Positions 40,062 through 51,700 are shown, counted from the first letter of the stretch. The stretch is DNA of 64,000 nucleotides from Spiribacter roseus (GCF_002813635.1 NZ_CP016382.1:1426001-1490000), one strand, 5' to 3'. The notes: generated by a model not told the origin, from the sequence alone. Made by a program: numbers and translations.

Positions 40062-40716
40062 GGCGGGCATCGAGCGCGTGCAGACGCGCCGGGGTCCCCA
40101 CATCCCACCACTCACTATGATGATGGTGACCGGTGAGCTGACGCCGCTCGCAGGCGCGCACCAGCAGCGGCGCCAGCGGCGCCACCTGCGGCCGCAGACC
40201 GGCGAACAGTTCGGGGCGATAACAGCCGATCCCGGCAAAGGTATAACGCGGCGTATCGCCGTCGCGGAGAATGGCATAGCCGTCAAAGTGGAAGTCGCCC
40301 TGCGGGTGATGCGCCGGATTGTCCACCAGCACCAGATGCCCCAGCCCCTCGGGCTCTCGCGGCAGCATGGCGAGGTCGAGGTCGCACCAGACATCGCCAT
40401 TGATCACCACGAACGGCTCCGGGCCCAGCAGCGGCAATGCATTGGCGATGCCACCGGCGGTCTCCAGGGCCTGATCGCCCTCGTCGATCATCCGCACTTC
40501 AAGCCGCGTCGGCGCCAGCCCGGCCACATGCGCGCGGATCGCCTCGCCCAGCCAGGCGGTGTTGATCACCACCCGCTCGAAGCCGGCGGCCTCGAGGCGG
40601 GCCAGATGCCAGTCGAGCAGCGGCCGTCCGCCCACACTCAGCAACGGCTTGGGACAGTGGTCGGTCAGCGGTCGCATGCGCTCACCCCGACCCGCTGCGA
40701 GAATCATTGCATTCAT
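40048..40716 (-). CDS. murU: N-acetylmuramate alpha-1-phosphate uridylyltransferase
   Basis: MurU makes UDP-MurNAc from MurNAc-1-phosphate, completing a recycling bypass of MurA. 222 residues of a sugar nucleotidyltransferase: the signature [21 protein letters not shown] at the N-terminus, [13 protein letters not shown] with the metal-binding Asp, and [14 protein letters not shown] at the C-terminus. It was once annotated as mannose-1-phosphate guanylyltransferase; the pairing with amgK supports MurU. The amgK stop and murU start overlap by four bases. Confidence 0.88.
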   Translation of the reverse strand: MNAMILAAGRGERMRPLTDHCPKPLLSVGGRPLLDWHLARLEAAGFERVVINTAWLGEAIRAHVAGLAPTRLEVRMIDEGDQALETAGGIANALPLLGPEPFVVINGDVWCDLDLAMLPREPEGLGHLVLVDNPAHHPQGDFHFDGYAILRDGDTPRYTFAGIGCYRPELFAGLRPQVAPLAPLLVRACERRQLTGHHHHSEWWDVGTPARLHALDARLTPD

Positions 40717-41705
40717 GGTGAGTCCGCCCGCTCGGGCCGCGGCAGCTCGGCAATCAGCGCGGCCAGGTCATGGCCGGCCGGATCATCACCGAGCTCACGG
40801 CTGAGGTAATCGAGAAAGCGCGGCGCATCCGCCAGATAACCGGGCTTATGATCGCGGTGGTAGAGGCGCGCGAATATTCCCAGCACCTTGAGATGCCTCT
40901 GCGCGGCGGTGCGATCCAGCGCCCGGGACAGGTCCGTCGGCAGACGGATCCCGGCGGCAGCGGCGCGATCCCGATAATAGCCAACGAGGGCCTGCTCCGC
41001 GTCAGGCGTCAGACTGAAAAACGCATCCCGTAGCAGACTCGCCAGGTCATAGGTCACCGGGCCCACCAGCGCATCCTGAAAGTCGATTACACCGGGATTG
41101 GGTGTCGCCACCAGCAGGTTGCGCACCATGAAGTCACGATGCACCACGACAGTCGGCTGAGCCCGCATGGCCTCGCGCAGGACCGCGGTTCCCGCCGCCC
41201 AGCGCGACCACCAGGCGGCGTCCGGCTCGACGCCCAGATGCCGGCGCACATACCAGTCCGGAAAAAGCGCCAGCTCGGCGTCGATGCGATCGGCATCAAA
41301 ACGGGGCAGGTCCCGCCCATCAGCCCCGCCCTGCAGCTGCACCAGCGCATCGATGGCCGCGCGCAGCAGGCACTCATCGGATTCACCATCCAGGGCGCTC
41401 AGATAGTCCTGGCCGCCCAGGTCTTCGAGCAGCAGAAAGCCCGCCGCCGGCGCAGCGGCATGGATGACCGGGACATGCACGCCGGCCGCAGCCATCAGGG
41501 AGCGGATCCGGCAGAAGGCGCGGCAGGTGGATGACTGATCCGGAGCGTCCATGACCACTCGGGCGCCCCCGGCCGTTTCGATACGGAAATACCGCCGCGG
41601 GCTCGCATCACCCCCCATCGCCTCGAGGGCGTCCGGCTCGATGCCCTGATCGCGCAGCCACGCCACCATCTGGCGCCCACGCGCGTCGAGCCGGTCAGTT
41701 GCCAC
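40713..41705 (-). CDS. amgK: N-acetylmuramate/N-acetylglucosamine kinase AmgK
   Basis: AmgK phosphorylates MurNAc and GlcNAc at the anomeric position for MurU. An aminoglycoside-phosphotransferase-fold protein of 330 residues from the GTG at 41705, chosen because GGAGG lies ten or so bases before it. GGDASPRRYFRIE, GVHVPVIHAA, the catalytic loop VVHRDFMVRNLL and the metal motif VIDFQDALVGPVTYDLA are present. Divergent from lptD; the shared 95-base region has a TATACA box on the amgK side with only a poor -35. Confidence 0.9.
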   Translation of the reverse strand: MATDRLDARGRQMVAWLRDQGIEPDALEAMGGDASPRRYFRIETAGGARVVMDAPDQSSTCRAFCRIRSLMAAAGVHVPVIHAAAPAAGFLLLEDLGGQDYLSALDGESDECLLRAAIDALVQLQGGADGRDLPRFDADRIDAELALFPDWYVRRHLGVEPDAAWWSRWAAGTAVLREAMRAQPTVVVHRDFMVRNLLVATPNPGVIDFQDALVGPVTYDLASLLRDAFFSLTPDAEQALVGYYRDRAAAAGIRLPTDLSRALDRTAAQRHLKVLGIFARLYHRDHKPGYLADAPRFLDYLSRELGDDPAGHDLAALIAELPRPERADSP

Positions 41706-41800
41706 GATTGCTGCGCCCCTCCGGAGTGAATCTTCGCGAGTGTATAGGGTACCCTTCGGTTTCAAAAGCGCTTCCACCACTGACAGGGACAGCCGATTCC

Positions 41801-44044
41801 GTGCCGCGATATCAACCGATCCCCCTCATTGGAGTTGCCCTGGCAACGGCCCTTGCCGGGTCCCTCGACGCCCGGGCCAGCGAGGGCCGCTGGGCGCTCT
41901 GCAGCGCACCGCTGCTCGAGCCGATGCCCCCTGCCACCGAACCGGTCGCCGGCGATGGCGAGCGCATCGACATCACCGCCGATCGGGCGCAGGCCAGCGG
42001 GCAGCCACCGATCTACGAGTTCACCGGCAGTGTCCGGGCGCGTCAGGCCGATCAGCGCCTGAGCAGCGAACGCCTGCGCTACGACAGTGGCGACGGCCGG
42101 ATCGAGGGCGACAGCGGTGTGCGCCTGCGCCAGCCAGGTGTACTGATCAACGCCGAGCGCGCCCGCTACTGGCTTACCCCTCAGCGCGGGACATTCGAAG
42201 GCGTCAGTGATTATCGGATCGTCGCCGGCCACATGCAGGGCCAGGCCGAGCGGGTCATCCGCGAAGGGCCGACACTCAGCCGCTATCAGGGCGTGACGCT
42301 GAGCACCTGCATGCCCGGACGTGAGTTCTGGACCCTGCAGGCCCAGCGTGCCGAGATTGATCGCGACACCCGCCAGGGGCGTGCCCACCATGCCGTGCTG
42401 TCGCTGGGCCGGCTGCCGGTCTTCTATACCCCCTACCTGCAGTTTCCGGTGGGCAGCGAACGCCTGACCGGGCTGCTGGCGCCGACCATCGGCCAGTCCG
42501 ATGACAACGGCACCACCGTCTCAGTCCCCTGGTACTGGAATATCGCTCCACAATACGACGCCACTCTGCGCCCGACCCTCTATAGCCGTCGCGGACTGCT
42601 CATGGATACCGAGTTCCGCTACCTCGAGGAGTGGATCGACGGCGAATTCAACGTCAGCGTCCTACCGGATGACGACGTTTTCGGAGACAACCGCTGGGCC
42701 ATCGATCAGGACCACCAGCTGGCGATCGGTTCATCCATCCGCGGCCGGATCAAGCAGGCCCGCGTCAGCGATGCGTTCTACTCCGATGACTTCAGCAACG
42801 AACTCGACGTCCGCTCCGCGTCGTTTCTCGAAAGTGAGGCCAGCTTTGCCTGGACCGGACGCGATTCGAGCCTGTCGGTGGATACGCAGTACTGGCAGCA
42901 GATCGACACCCGCATCAGTGCAACGAGCCAGCCATACGCCCGCGAACCACGCCTGCAGTTCCGCTACAACCCGATAACAGGGCTGGGCCCGCTGGATATC
43001 GACTTCGACGCCGAGGCGACACGGTTCACGCATCCGGTCTCGCGTCGCACCCAGGGACGGCGGGTGGATATTGCCCCACGGGTATCATTGCCCTGGCGAA
43101 GGCTCGGCTATTTCATCGAACCGGCGGTGACATGGCGCCACACCGATTACGACCTGACCGGCGATCTGCCCGGCCGGGATGCCACACCCAGCCGATCCAT
43201 GCCCATCTACAGCGTTGACGCCGGTGTTTTTCTGGAGCGACCCAGCACCCTCTTCGCAGGGGTCTATCAGACGCTGGAGCCGCGGCTTTTCTATCGCCGC
43301 GCCCCGACACGCGACCAGTCCGACCTGCCCGACTTTGATACCAGCGCCTCGACGCTGACGTTCAGCTCAATGTTCCGCGAGAATGCCTTCGCCGGTCTCG
43401 ATCGTATCGAGGACGGCGAACGCCTGACCACGGGCATCACCACCCGCTTCGTGAACACCACAAGCGGGCAGGAATACCTGAGCGCGTCCATCGGCCAAAT
43501 CTTCTACTTCGAAGATCGCGAGGTGGCGGCCGACGGCGATCCGGCGGACAACCGCTCGGAAATCGTCAGTCAGCTGCGCCTCGATCTGCCGCGGGGTTTC
43601 AGCGCGGATCTGGACTACCGTTGGGATCCGGACAGCACCGGCACCGACAACCTGCGTACCCTGCTGCGTTGGCGGGGTCGGGATACCCAGGCGATCAACC
43701 TCGGCCTGCGGCGCCGTCGCGACGAGGGTGAGACCACGCTGGATCAGGCCGAACTGTCCTTCGCGTTGCCCCTCACCCGCGGTGTGAGTGTCTTTGCCGG
43801 CCTGCTCGAGGATCTCGAGACCAACAATACCCGCGAGCGTTTCATCGGCATCCAGCAATCGGGCTGCTGTCACGCCTGGCGGCTTGTCAGCGAGGAGCAG
43901 CTGCAGCGGGATCCCGACCGCGCAGATGCGCGACTCGAACGCACCGTCATGCTCGAGCTCGAACTCAAGGGTCTGGGCGGCATCGGTGATAGAATCCAGT
44001 CGTTTCTGGATGCCGAAATCGACGGCTACAACCCAAGGCGCTGA
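41801..44044 (+). CDS. lptD: LPS-assembly outer-membrane protein LptD
   Basis: LptD is the 26-stranded outer-membrane barrel that, plugged by LptE, inserts LPS into the outer leaflet. 747 residues from the GTG at 41801: a signal peptide (about 1-25), an N-terminal OstA jellyroll (about 55-165) and the barrel. The four Cys needed for the two long-range disulfides of E. coli LptD are conserved: Cys34, Cys170 and the Cys689-Cys690 pair (QSGCCHAWR). An open frame extends 34 codons upstream but lacks a signal-peptide start. Confidence 0.95.
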   Translation: MPRYQPIPLIGVALATALAGSLDARASEGRWALCSAPLLEPMPPATEPVAGDGERIDITADRAQASGQPPIYEFTGSVRARQADQRLSSERLRYDSGDGRIEGDSGVRLRQPGVLINAERARYWLTPQRGTFEGVSDYRIVAGHMQGQAERVIREGPTLSRYQGVTLSTCMPGREFWTLQAQRAEIDRDTRQGRAHHAVLSLGRLPVFYTPYLQFPVGSERLTGLLAPTIGQSDDNGTTVSVPWYWNIAPQYDATLRPTLYSRRGLLMDTEFRYLEEWIDGEFNVSVLPDDDVFGDNRWAIDQDHQLAIGSSIRGRIKQARVSDAFYSDDFSNELDVRSASFLESEASFAWTGRDSSLSVDTQYWQQIDTRISATSQPYAREPRLQFRYNPITGLGPLDIDFDAEATRFTHPVSRRTQGRRVDIAPRVSLPWRRLGYFIEPAVTWRHTDYDLTGDLPGRDATPSRSMPIYSVDAGVFLERPSTLFAGVYQTLEPRLFYRRAPTRDQSDLPDFDTSASTLTFSSMFRENAFAGLDRIEDGERLTTGITTRFVNTTSGQEYLSASIGQIFYFEDREVAADGDPADNRSEIVSQLRLDLPRGFSADLDYRWDPDSTGTDNLRTLLRWRGRDTQAINLGLRRRRDEGETTLDQAELSFALPLTRGVSVFAGLLEDLETNNTRERFIGIQQSGCCHAWRLVSEEQLQRDPDRADARLERTVMLELELKGLGGIGDRIQSFLDAEIDGYNPRR

Positions 44045-44049
44045 GATCA

Positions 44050-45324
44050 ATGATGAGAACGCTGCTTGCCATCCTGCTGTTCGCGATCGTGCAGACCGCC
44101 CAGGCCGAAGAGGTCCTGCTCGACCGGATCGTCGCTCTGGTCAACGATGACGTGGTCCTGCAGTCCGAGCTCGAGGGCGAGCTGGCCTCGGTCCGGCAGA
44201 ATCTCGAGCAGCGGGACGTGCGCATGCCGCCTGCCGACGAGCTGCGGGCGCAGGTGCTCGACCGTCTGATCGTCCAGACGCTGCAGATGAATGTCGCCGA
44301 GCGGCGGGGTATCCGGGTGGATTCCGCAACGCTTGATGCCGCCGTGCGGCGCGTTGCCGAACGCAATAACCTGAGCCTTGAGGGACTGCGCGACGCGCTC
44401 TCGGGGCAGGGCATGAACATGTCGGTGTTTCGTGATCAGCTGCGTCGCGATATCACCATCAACCGTCTGCGCCAGCAGGTGATGAACCAGCGTCTGGATG
44501 TCACCGAGCAGGAGATCCAGCAGTTCATCGAGCGCAATCGCAGCCTGGATCGTGATTACCGGCTGTCGCAGATCCTGATCAGCGTGCCCGAGGCGGCCTC
44601 GGCGGATGTCATCGAAACCGCCCGTCGCGAGGCCGACACGGTGATTGAACGACTGGACAGCGGCGAGTCGTTCGCCCGGGTGGCGACGGCCGCTTCAGAT
44701 GCCCGCAATGCCCTCGAGGGCGGCGACCTCGGCTGGGTACCGGCGTCACAGCTGCCGTCGGCCGCCGCCAGCGCGATCCGCGACCTCCAACCCGGCGAGC
44801 ATACCGCCGCGCTGCGCACCCCGGCAGGGTTTCAGATCTACCGTCTCGAGGACACCCGCGGCAGCAGTGAGGCCATGGTCGAGCAGAGCCGGGTCCGGCA
44901 TATCCTGATCCAGCCCAACGAGGTGGTCAGCAACGAGGACGCCCGTCTGCGTCTGTCGTCGCTGCGCTCACGGATCGAGTCGGGCGGTGACTTTGCCGAT
45001 CTGGCACGGGCCAACTCCGACGATCCCGGGTCGGCCAGTAACGGCGGCGCCATCGGCTGGGTGGATCCGGCCAATCTGCCTGATTCATTCGGCGAGGCCA
45101 TCAACAGCCTCGATGTGGGTGAGACCAGCGAAATATTCCGCACGCGCGGGGGCTGGCACATCGCCCAGGTGCTCGAGCGCCGTACGCGCGACGCCAGTGA
45201 ATCGATCGCCCGCGAAGAGGCCGAGCAGGCCATCCGCGAGCGCAAGCGCGAGGAAGAAATCGAGCTCTGGCTGCGCGAGCTGCGCAACGAGGCCTACATC
45301 GAAAGGCGTCTCGGGGGCGGCTGA
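44050..45324 (+). CDS. surA: Periplasmic chaperone / peptidyl-prolyl isomerase SurA
   Basis: SurA escorts outer-membrane barrel proteins, LptD among them, to the Bam complex. 424 residues: signal peptide (about 1-19, cleavage after AQA), N-terminal chaperone domain ([21 protein letters not shown]), two parvulin domains (about 165-270 and 280-385; the second has VRHILIQPN and [13 protein letters not shown]) and a C-terminal helix. Five bases separate it from lptD, and its stop shares bases with the pdxA start. Confidence 0.96.
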   Translation: MMRTLLAILLFAIVQTAQAEEVLLDRIVALVNDDVVLQSELEGELASVRQNLEQRDVRMPPADELRAQVLDRLIVQTLQMNVAERRGIRVDSATLDAAVRRVAERNNLSLEGLRDALSGQGMNMSVFRDQLRRDITINRLRQQVMNQRLDVTEQEIQQFIERNRSLDRDYRLSQILISVPEAASADVIETARREADTVIERLDSGESFARVATAASDARNALEGGDLGWVPASQLPSAAASAIRDLQPGEHTAALRTPAGFQIYRLEDTRGSSEAMVEQSRVRHILIQPNEVVSNEDARLRLSSLRSRIESGGDFADLARANSDDPGSASNGGAIGWVDPANLPDSFGEAINSLDVGETSEIFRTRGGWHIAQVLERRTRDASESIAREEAEQAIRERKREEEIELWLRELRNEAYIERRLGGG

Positions 45325-46241
45325 TGGCCGATCGGCCGCGCATCGCGATCACGCCGGGCGAGCCCGCCGGGATTGGACCGGAACTGGTCAACGCCCTGGG
45401 CGACGCCTTCCCCGACGCCCGACTGGTGGCCATTGGCAACCCTGACCAGCTGCAGGCCAGTGATCACCTCGAGGTGCTGCCGGTGCACCCCGCTGCGCCG
45501 GTGACACCGGGGCAGCTCGACCCTCGCAATGCCGGCTATGTCCTCGAAACCCTGCGCCTCGCCGTCGAAGGCTGTCAGCAGGGGCACTTCCAGGCCATGG
45601 TCACCGGCCCGGTGCACAAAGGGGTGATCAACGAGGCGGGCCATCCGTTCAGTGGTCACACCGAGTATCTCGCCGAGCTCACTGACGCACCGATGCCGGT
45701 GATGATGCTGGCCGCCGGCTCGCTGCGGGTGGCACTGGCCACCACTCACCTGCCGCTGCGGGCCGTCGCCGACGCCATCACGCCCGCGCGGCTCAGGACA
45801 ATCCTGCGGATCCTTGACCACGACCTGCGACGCTTCTATGCCATCGAGCGGCCTCACATCCTGGTCGCCGGACTGAATCCACATGCCGGTGAATCAGGCC
45901 ACATGGGGCGCGAGGAAATCGACACCATCAACCCCGTGCTCGAGGCCCTGCGCGCGGCAGGACTGCATCTCACCGGTCCGCTGCCGGCGGATACGCTGTT
46001 CACACCCGCGCGCCTCGAGGGCGCCGATGCGGTACTGGCGATGTATCACGACCAGGGGCTGCCGGTGCTCAAGCATGTCGGCTTCGGCCATGCCGTCAAC
46101 ATCACCCTGGGGCTGCCCATCATCCGGACCTCGGTGGACCACGGCACCGCCCTTGATCTGGCCGGACAGGGCGTCGCCGATCCCGGCAGTCTGCATGCCG
46201 CGATTCGCGAGGCCATCGACATGGCCCGTGCGGGGCGCTGA
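45324..46241 (+). CDS. pdxA: 4-hydroxythreonine-4-phosphate dehydrogenase
   Basis: PdxA oxidises 4-phosphohydroxy-L-threonine in the DXP-dependent pyridoxal phosphate pathway. 305 residues. [13 protein letters not shown] at the N-terminus, [20 protein letters not shown] with metal-binding His, and [17 protein letters not shown] are intact. It lies in the conserved surA-pdxA-rsmA order. Confidence 0.96.
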   Translation: MADRPRIAITPGEPAGIGPELVNALGDAFPDARLVAIGNPDQLQASDHLEVLPVHPAAPVTPGQLDPRNAGYVLETLRLAVEGCQQGHFQAMVTGPVHKGVINEAGHPFSGHTEYLAELTDAPMPVMMLAAGSLRVALATTHLPLRAVADAITPARLRTILRILDHDLRRFYAIERPHILVAGLNPHAGESGHMGREEIDTINPVLEALRAAGLHLTGPLPADTLFTPARLEGADAVLAMYHDQGLPVLKHVGFGHAVNITLGLPIIRTSVDHGTALDLAGQGVADPGSLHAAIREAIDMARAGR

Positions 46242-46244
46242 TCA

Positions 46245-47042
46245 GTGCATCGAGCCCGGCGCCGATTCGGCCAGAATTTTCTGCATGATCCCGCGATCAT
46301 CGAGCGGATGCTCGCCGCCATCGCCCCGCGGGCGGCGGAGCGTTTCCTCGAGATCGGCCCCGGTTCCGGCGCACTGACCCGGCCGCTGCTGGCCCGTGGC
46401 GCCCAGGTCATGGCCATCGAGGTGGATCGCGACCTCGCCGCCCGACTGGATCAATGGGACGCCGCCCGGAGTGGCGCGCTGCAGGTCATCGAGGCCGATG
46501 CCCTCAGCCAGCCGGTGGCGCCTCTGATCGAGGCGGCGGGGCAGGCGCTGCGGGTCGTCGGCAACCTGCCCTACAATCTCTCGACGCCGCTGCTGTTCCA
46601 CCTCACCGCACCGGCGACCGGCATTCACGATCTGCACCTGCTGCTGCAGCGTGAGGTGGTCGATCGGATGGCGGCGGGGCCGGGTTCACGCATCTATGGC
46701 CGGCTGTCGGTGATGATCCAGGCGCGCTGCCAGATCGAGCCGCTGTTCGAGGTCCCTCCGGGGGCCTTCTCTCCCCCTCCGCAGGTCACCTCGCGCTTCG
46801 TGCGCCTCACCCCCCATGCCGAGCCACCACTGGGTGATACCGATACGGAATGCCTCAGCCGGGTGGTGGCCGCGGCGTTTGCCCAGCGCCGCAAGACCCT
46901 GCGCAACGCCCTGCGCGGCCTGATCGACGATGCCGGAATCGCCGCGGCCGGGATCGACCCCGGCACCCGCGCCGAGCGGATTGATCTGGCCGGGTACGGG
47001 CGTCTCGCGCGGATCCTCCAACATCCATCCGAAAAGGCATAG
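46245..47042 (+). CDS. rsmA: 16S rRNA (A1518/A1519-N6) dimethyltransferase
   Basis: RsmA (KsgA) dimethylates two adjacent adenines in helix 45 of 16S rRNA late in 30S assembly. 265 residues from a GTG at 46245. [11 protein letters not shown], the SAM loop [12 protein letters not shown] and the catalytic [11 protein letters not shown] motif are intact; [14 protein letters not shown] lies in the C-terminal domain. In E. coli apaG follows; here apaH follows after eight bases. Confidence 0.96.
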   Translation: MHRARRRFGQNFLHDPAIIERMLAAIAPRAAERFLEIGPGSGALTRPLLARGAQVMAIEVDRDLAARLDQWDAARSGALQVIEADALSQPVAPLIEAAGQALRVVGNLPYNLSTPLLFHLTAPATGIHDLHLLLQREVVDRMAAGPGSRIYGRLSVMIQARCQIEPLFEVPPGAFSPPPQVTSRFVRLTPHAEPPLGDTDTECLSRVVAAAFAQRRKTLRNALRGLIDDAGIAAAGIDPGTRAERIDLAGYGRLARILQHPSEKA

Positions 47043-47050
47043 GCACACGA

Positions 47051-47887
47051 ATGGCGGATTACGCGATCGGCGACATTCACGCCTGTCTTGGCAGCCTCGA
47101 TTCGCTGCTGCAGACGCTGGATTTCGACCCGCAGCACGACCGGCTCTGGCTGACGGGCGATCTGGTGGGACGTGGCCCGCAGCCCGTCGAGACGCTGCGC
47201 CGGGTGCGTGATCTGGGCGACGCGGCGCGCACGGTGCTGGGCAATCACGACATCCACTGCATCGCCGTCGCGCTGGGTGCGGGTCGGCAGCGGGCCAGTG
47301 ACCGGCTGGAGCCACTGCTCGCCGCCCCCGACCGTGACGACCTCATCGACTGGCTGCGGCATCAGCCGCTGCTCATCGACCTGCCGGAATCCGGTTATAC
47401 GCTCACCCATGCAGGGATCGCCCCGCAGTGGGACTCCGCCACCGCGGCGCGCTGTGCCGCCGAGGCCGAGGCCGCGTTGCAGGGCGACAACCTCGTCGGC
47501 CTGATGAACCACCTCTATGGCAACAAGCCCGATCGCTGGTCAGAGTCGCTCACCGGCTGGGCCCGCCTGCGCTTCATCATCAATGCCTTTACCCGAATGC
47601 GCTTCTGCCGCGCGGACGGCCGGCTCGACTTCAGCTGCAATGGCCCGCCGGAATCCGCCCCGAAAGGCCTGTACCCCTGGTATGCCACGCCGGATCGGCG
47701 CATCGACGGCACCACCACCACGGTCCTGAGCGGGCACTGGTCGCGGCTGGGCTGCCGTCAGGGTCCGGGCTACATCACCCTCGATACGGGATGCCTGTGG
47801 GGCGGACAGCTGACGGCCGTCCAACTGGACCGGTCACCGGCCCGCTTCACCCAGCTGGACTGCCCGGCCAATGGGGCCAGCGCCTAG
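47051..47887 (+). CDS. apaH: Symmetrical bis(5'-nucleosyl)-tetraphosphatase ApaH
   Basis: ApaH cleaves Ap4A to two ADP and also removes Np4 caps from RNA. 278 residues of the calcineurin-like phosphoesterase fold with all metal motifs: YAIGDIHACLGSLD, LTGDLVGRGPQPVETL and LGNHDIHCIAVAL, and later SGHWSRLG. It ends 19 bases from the convergent nitrilase gene. Confidence 0.95.
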   Translation: MADYAIGDIHACLGSLDSLLQTLDFDPQHDRLWLTGDLVGRGPQPVETLRRVRDLGDAARTVLGNHDIHCIAVALGAGRQRASDRLEPLLAAPDRDDLIDWLRHQPLLIDLPESGYTLTHAGIAPQWDSATAARCAAEAEAALQGDNLVGLMNHLYGNKPDRWSESLTGWARLRFIINAFTRMRFCRADGRLDFSCNGPPESAPKGLYPWYATPDRRIDGTTTTVLSGHWSRLGCRQGPGYITLDTGCLWGGQLTAVQLDRSPARFTQLDCPANGASA

Positions 47888-47906
47888 CGACGGCGCACCG
47901 CATCCG

Positions 47907-48743
47907 TCAGCCACGTCGATGGGAAAGCGATGGCAACCGCTCGCGGATGGCCTGCTGATGAGCCGGATCCAGGTCGGCCACGGCAATACCGGGGCCACTG
48001 CCGATACCGGCATTCGCCAGGCACGCCCCCCAGGGATCGACGATCAGGCTCTCGCCGTGGGTCATGCGCTCGTTGGCATGCAACCCACCCTGATCCGGGG
48101 CGAGGACGTAACAACCGTTCTCTATCGCCCGCGCGCGCACCAGCACCGACCAGTGCGCGGCACCGGTGGTGGCCGTGAACGCCGAGGGGGCCAGCAGGAT
48201 CGTCGCGCCGCCATCCACCAGGGCCCGATAGTGTTCGGGGAAGCGCAGGTCATAACAGATCGACAGGCCGAGCATTCCCGCAGGCGTTTCCGCCACCACC
48301 ACCGCGTCGCCGGGCGCGAGGGTGGATGACTCGCGGTAAACCTCGCCCCCCGGCAGGGAGACATCAAACAGGTGGCGCTTGTCATAGCGGGCCAGGCAAT
48401 CGCCATCCGGACCGAACACCAGCGAGGCGGCCCGGACCCGGTCGGATTCATCGCCCTGCAGCGGCACACTGCCGCCCACCAGGGTGATGCCGTGGTGCTG
48501 GGCGGTCTGTGCGAGAAAACTCTGGATCGGCCCCTCACCGGGCGACTCCGCCACACCCAGAACGTCCCGCTGGTGACGGCCCAGAAAGGCGAAGTTCTCG
48601 GGCAGCACCACCAGGCGGGCGCCGTGGCCTACCGCCTGGCCGATCAGACCGCCGGCCGCGGTCAAGTTGCTGGCCACCTCCATACCCGAGACCATCTGCA
48701 CCACCGCCGCACGGACCGGTCCGCTCATGGGTATCTCAGTCAT
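47907..48743 (-). CDS. Carbon-nitrogen hydrolase (Nit1/Nit2-like amidase)
   Basis: A nitrilase-superfamily amidase of the Nit type; the best-known relatives hydrolyse deaminated glutathione. 278 residues from the ATG at 48743, which overlaps the yhdP stop by eight bases. The Glu-Lys-Cys triad is present at Glu49 (VVLPENFAFLG), Lys122 (RYDKRHLFDV) and Cys163 (LSICYDLRFPE). In Pseudomonas the same gene follows yhdP and precedes tldD; tldD is absent here. The exact substrate is not known. Confidence 0.9.
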   Translation of the reverse strand: MTEIPMSGPVRAAVVQMVSGMEVASNLTAAGGLIGQAVGHGARLVVLPENFAFLGRHQRDVLGVAESPGEGPIQSFLAQTAQHHGITLVGGSVPLQGDESDRVRAASLVFGPDGDCLARYDKRHLFDVSLPGGEVYRESSTLAPGDAVVVAETPAGMLGLSICYDLRFPEHYRALVDGGATILLAPSAFTATTGAAHWSVLVRARAIENGCYVLAPDQGGLHANERMTHGESLIVDPWGACLANAGIGSGPGIAVADLDPAHQQAIRERLPSLSHRRG

Positions 48744-51700
48744 CGTCGGCATCCTCCAGATCCGGGGCGATGAGATCGAACTCGGGTTCGTCCCAGGTGC
48801 CCCCAATGTGATAAGTAAAATCCGTGAGCCGCTCGACGCCCGACTCCAGCATCCCCCGGGTCACGAACAACAGGGCTGCGGCAGCCGGCCCACCGGCGAG
48901 CCCACCGAGGAACGCCAGCGCCGAGGACAGCTGCGGCGTCACCGTCACACGTTGATCGTAACGCCGCCGCACCAGATCCGTCTCGCCGCGTAGCGACAGA
49001 TCCATCGAGGGTCCGGTCAGGGAAAGATCATCGGTGCGCATGCGACCGGCCTCGACCTGCCAGGTGCCCTGCAACTGATCAAAGCTGAGCCCCTCGCCGA
49101 CCACATCCGAAAAATCCAGCCCCAGGCGCCGCGGCAGCACCGACAGGCTGAACAGCCCGAGGGCGCGGCCGGCCCCGGGCTCAACCGCCGGCAGGCTGCC
49201 ATTGCGCAGATCGACTGACAGATCGCCAGTCAGCGTTGGCAGTGCCGGTTGCAGCATGCCGCCCTGCCAGGCCAGTTCACCGCTGACACTGCCCTCGCCC
49301 CGGTTCATTGCATCCACCAGCCCCAGAGCGCCCAGCACCTGCCCGGCATCGCGGGTATAGAGATCAAAATCCAGCTGATTGGGACGCGCGCCCTCCCCGA
49401 CCTGGTCGATCCGGGCCTTCAGATCAATCGACTCGCCGGTCAGCTGCAGCCGCGCCTCGCCGCCGGCATCGCCCCGCGACCGGCTGAGCTGGAGTCGCCC
49501 CAGCGGCGTCCCGTCCACCCGCAGTTGCCCGGCGCTCAGATCGATGTCGGTCCCGGGCAGCTCGGAGGGCGCCCCGTCACCGGCATCATCCTGCGAAGTG
49601 GCCGTCGGCCGGGGGCGCGCGCTCAGCGTTTCCAGACGCAGCACCCAGGGCGCCGCCGGCCCGGCCTTCTCGACCCGTCCATCAGCCCCACCGCTCACTG
49701 ACCATGTCCCCTGCCCATCACGCATTTCACCGGTCAGCACGGTCTCACCGATGCGCCAGCGACTGACGTCCAATCCCGCCACGGTCAATTCCATGCGCAG
49801 GGGCATCGGCAGCCCCCCGGCCGGGGCCGCTCCCTGGCCGGTGCCCGCCAGGCGCGCCGGATCCACCACCGGCAGGGTTCCGCTGACCTGTGTCGATGGC
49901 GTCGAGGGCAGTGACGGCGGGCGCTCACCAAAATGCAGCGCCGCCCGGTCGTTGCCTAGTACCGCCCGGAGTCGGTCGGCGTAGCTGAACCGCCATGCGG
50001 CATCGGCGCCCCGCCGCCATTCGAGGGCCAGCGGTGTGGAGGACTCAGCCGCCTTGGCCAGACCCAGCGGCAGATCAAGGGCAACGCCCTCAAGGCTCGA
50101 GCGTATGCTCAGCCGCTCGCCCGGCCGCGCGCCCCCGGCGGCCATAAACCCGGGACGCTCCCAGCGGATCCGCCATGCCGCGGTACCCTCGGTACGCTCC
50201 GCCAGCGCGGATGTCCCCGGCCAGTCGGCGATTGCCATGCGGGTATCCGCGGTCACCTCGATCCGGGCCTGATCGGCCTCGCCAACGGTTGCAGCGCTGG
50301 CCACGACCGGCCGGCCCGCCAGCCGCGCGCGGACGCCCGTGGCGGTAACGCCCTGCCGGTCGAACGCCACCTCGCCCCGGATATCCTCAAGGCGTATGGC
50401 CGGCTCGGGGACGGATACCGCGGCACCGTCCAGGCGCAGGGCGCCCTCAAGGGCCATGGGCTGGCCCCGGAACGGGAAGTCCAGATCGAGTGACAGGTCT
50501 CCGCGGCCCTGCCAGCGCAATTGATCGAGACGACCCGAGGCGGGCAGGACCGGTGACTGCTGCATCACCGCCAGCATCCCAGAGAGCGGCCCCCGCAAGT
50601 CCCCGCTGACCTGCAGCTGCGGGTCGAACAGATCATCAATGCGCGCCTGTGCCTGCTGCAGGTCGTTCCTCCCGATGCGCCCGCGCTCGGCGCTGATCCG
50701 CATGCCCTGATTGCGGAACCGCAGCTCGCCGGCAAGTCCGCGCAGCGGCGGCCAGTCCTGCTGATAGCGGAACTCGACATCCGCCAGCCGTGCACGCAGA
50801 TCAAAAACGCCATCTCCGGCACGATAGGGAAAGCCATCCACCGGGCCCGACCAGCGCAGCGTGGCGGCTTCCATGCGCCCACCGGCAATGGCCCGATCGA
50901 GCCATGCCACCAGCCGGTCATCCATGATCCCCACCGGTAACACCTCAAGCACCTGCGCGGCCTCGAGCGCCCCGGCACGGGCGGTCACATCCACCCGCGG
51001 CGTCTGCCCGGCGCGTTGCTCGAGCCGACCTTCCAACCGCACCGGCGCGCCATCGAAGCGGCCCTGGACATCGCCCAGGGACAGCCACCAGGCCTCCGGC
51101 CCCGACCGCGACCACTGCAGTCGTCCCCCGGTCACCGCCACCTGGACCGGGCGCCGCAGTAACGCTTCACCGTCGGGCTCAATGCGCTGCAACTGGAGTT
51201 GATCCACCACCACCTGCCCACCTTGTGGGCCGGCCTCGACCTGCAGATCCGCCTGCCGCCCGGCCAGGCCCGGCGGCCATCCCGATACGCCGACGCCCAC
51301 CAGATCCGCCGTCAGCCGCCAGTCCGACGCATCTCTCCAGACCAGGGTGGCGCGCCGCGCCTGCCCATCGAGGGTGACGGGCGCATTGATCCGGCGACGC
51401 AACAGGGGCGCCAGGGGTTCAAGAGGGGTATCCGAGAGTGCCAACCGCCAGCCACCGTCTGTCCCGCGGGCAAAGGCGATGGGACCCGGCACCGGGCCCG
51501 GCCCATCGGCCTGCGCCAGAGCCTGAGGCTGGATCTGCCCCGCCCAGTGTCCGTCCTGCCAGTCGGCGCGGGCGAGCAGCGACAGCGATTCGATACCGCC
51601 ATCGAAAAGCCCCAGCGACTGCGCCTCCAGATCCGCGGTCAGCCGGATGGCACCGGTCTCGGCCAGGTTGACCCAGAGCCGCCCGGACACCCGGGCGGCG

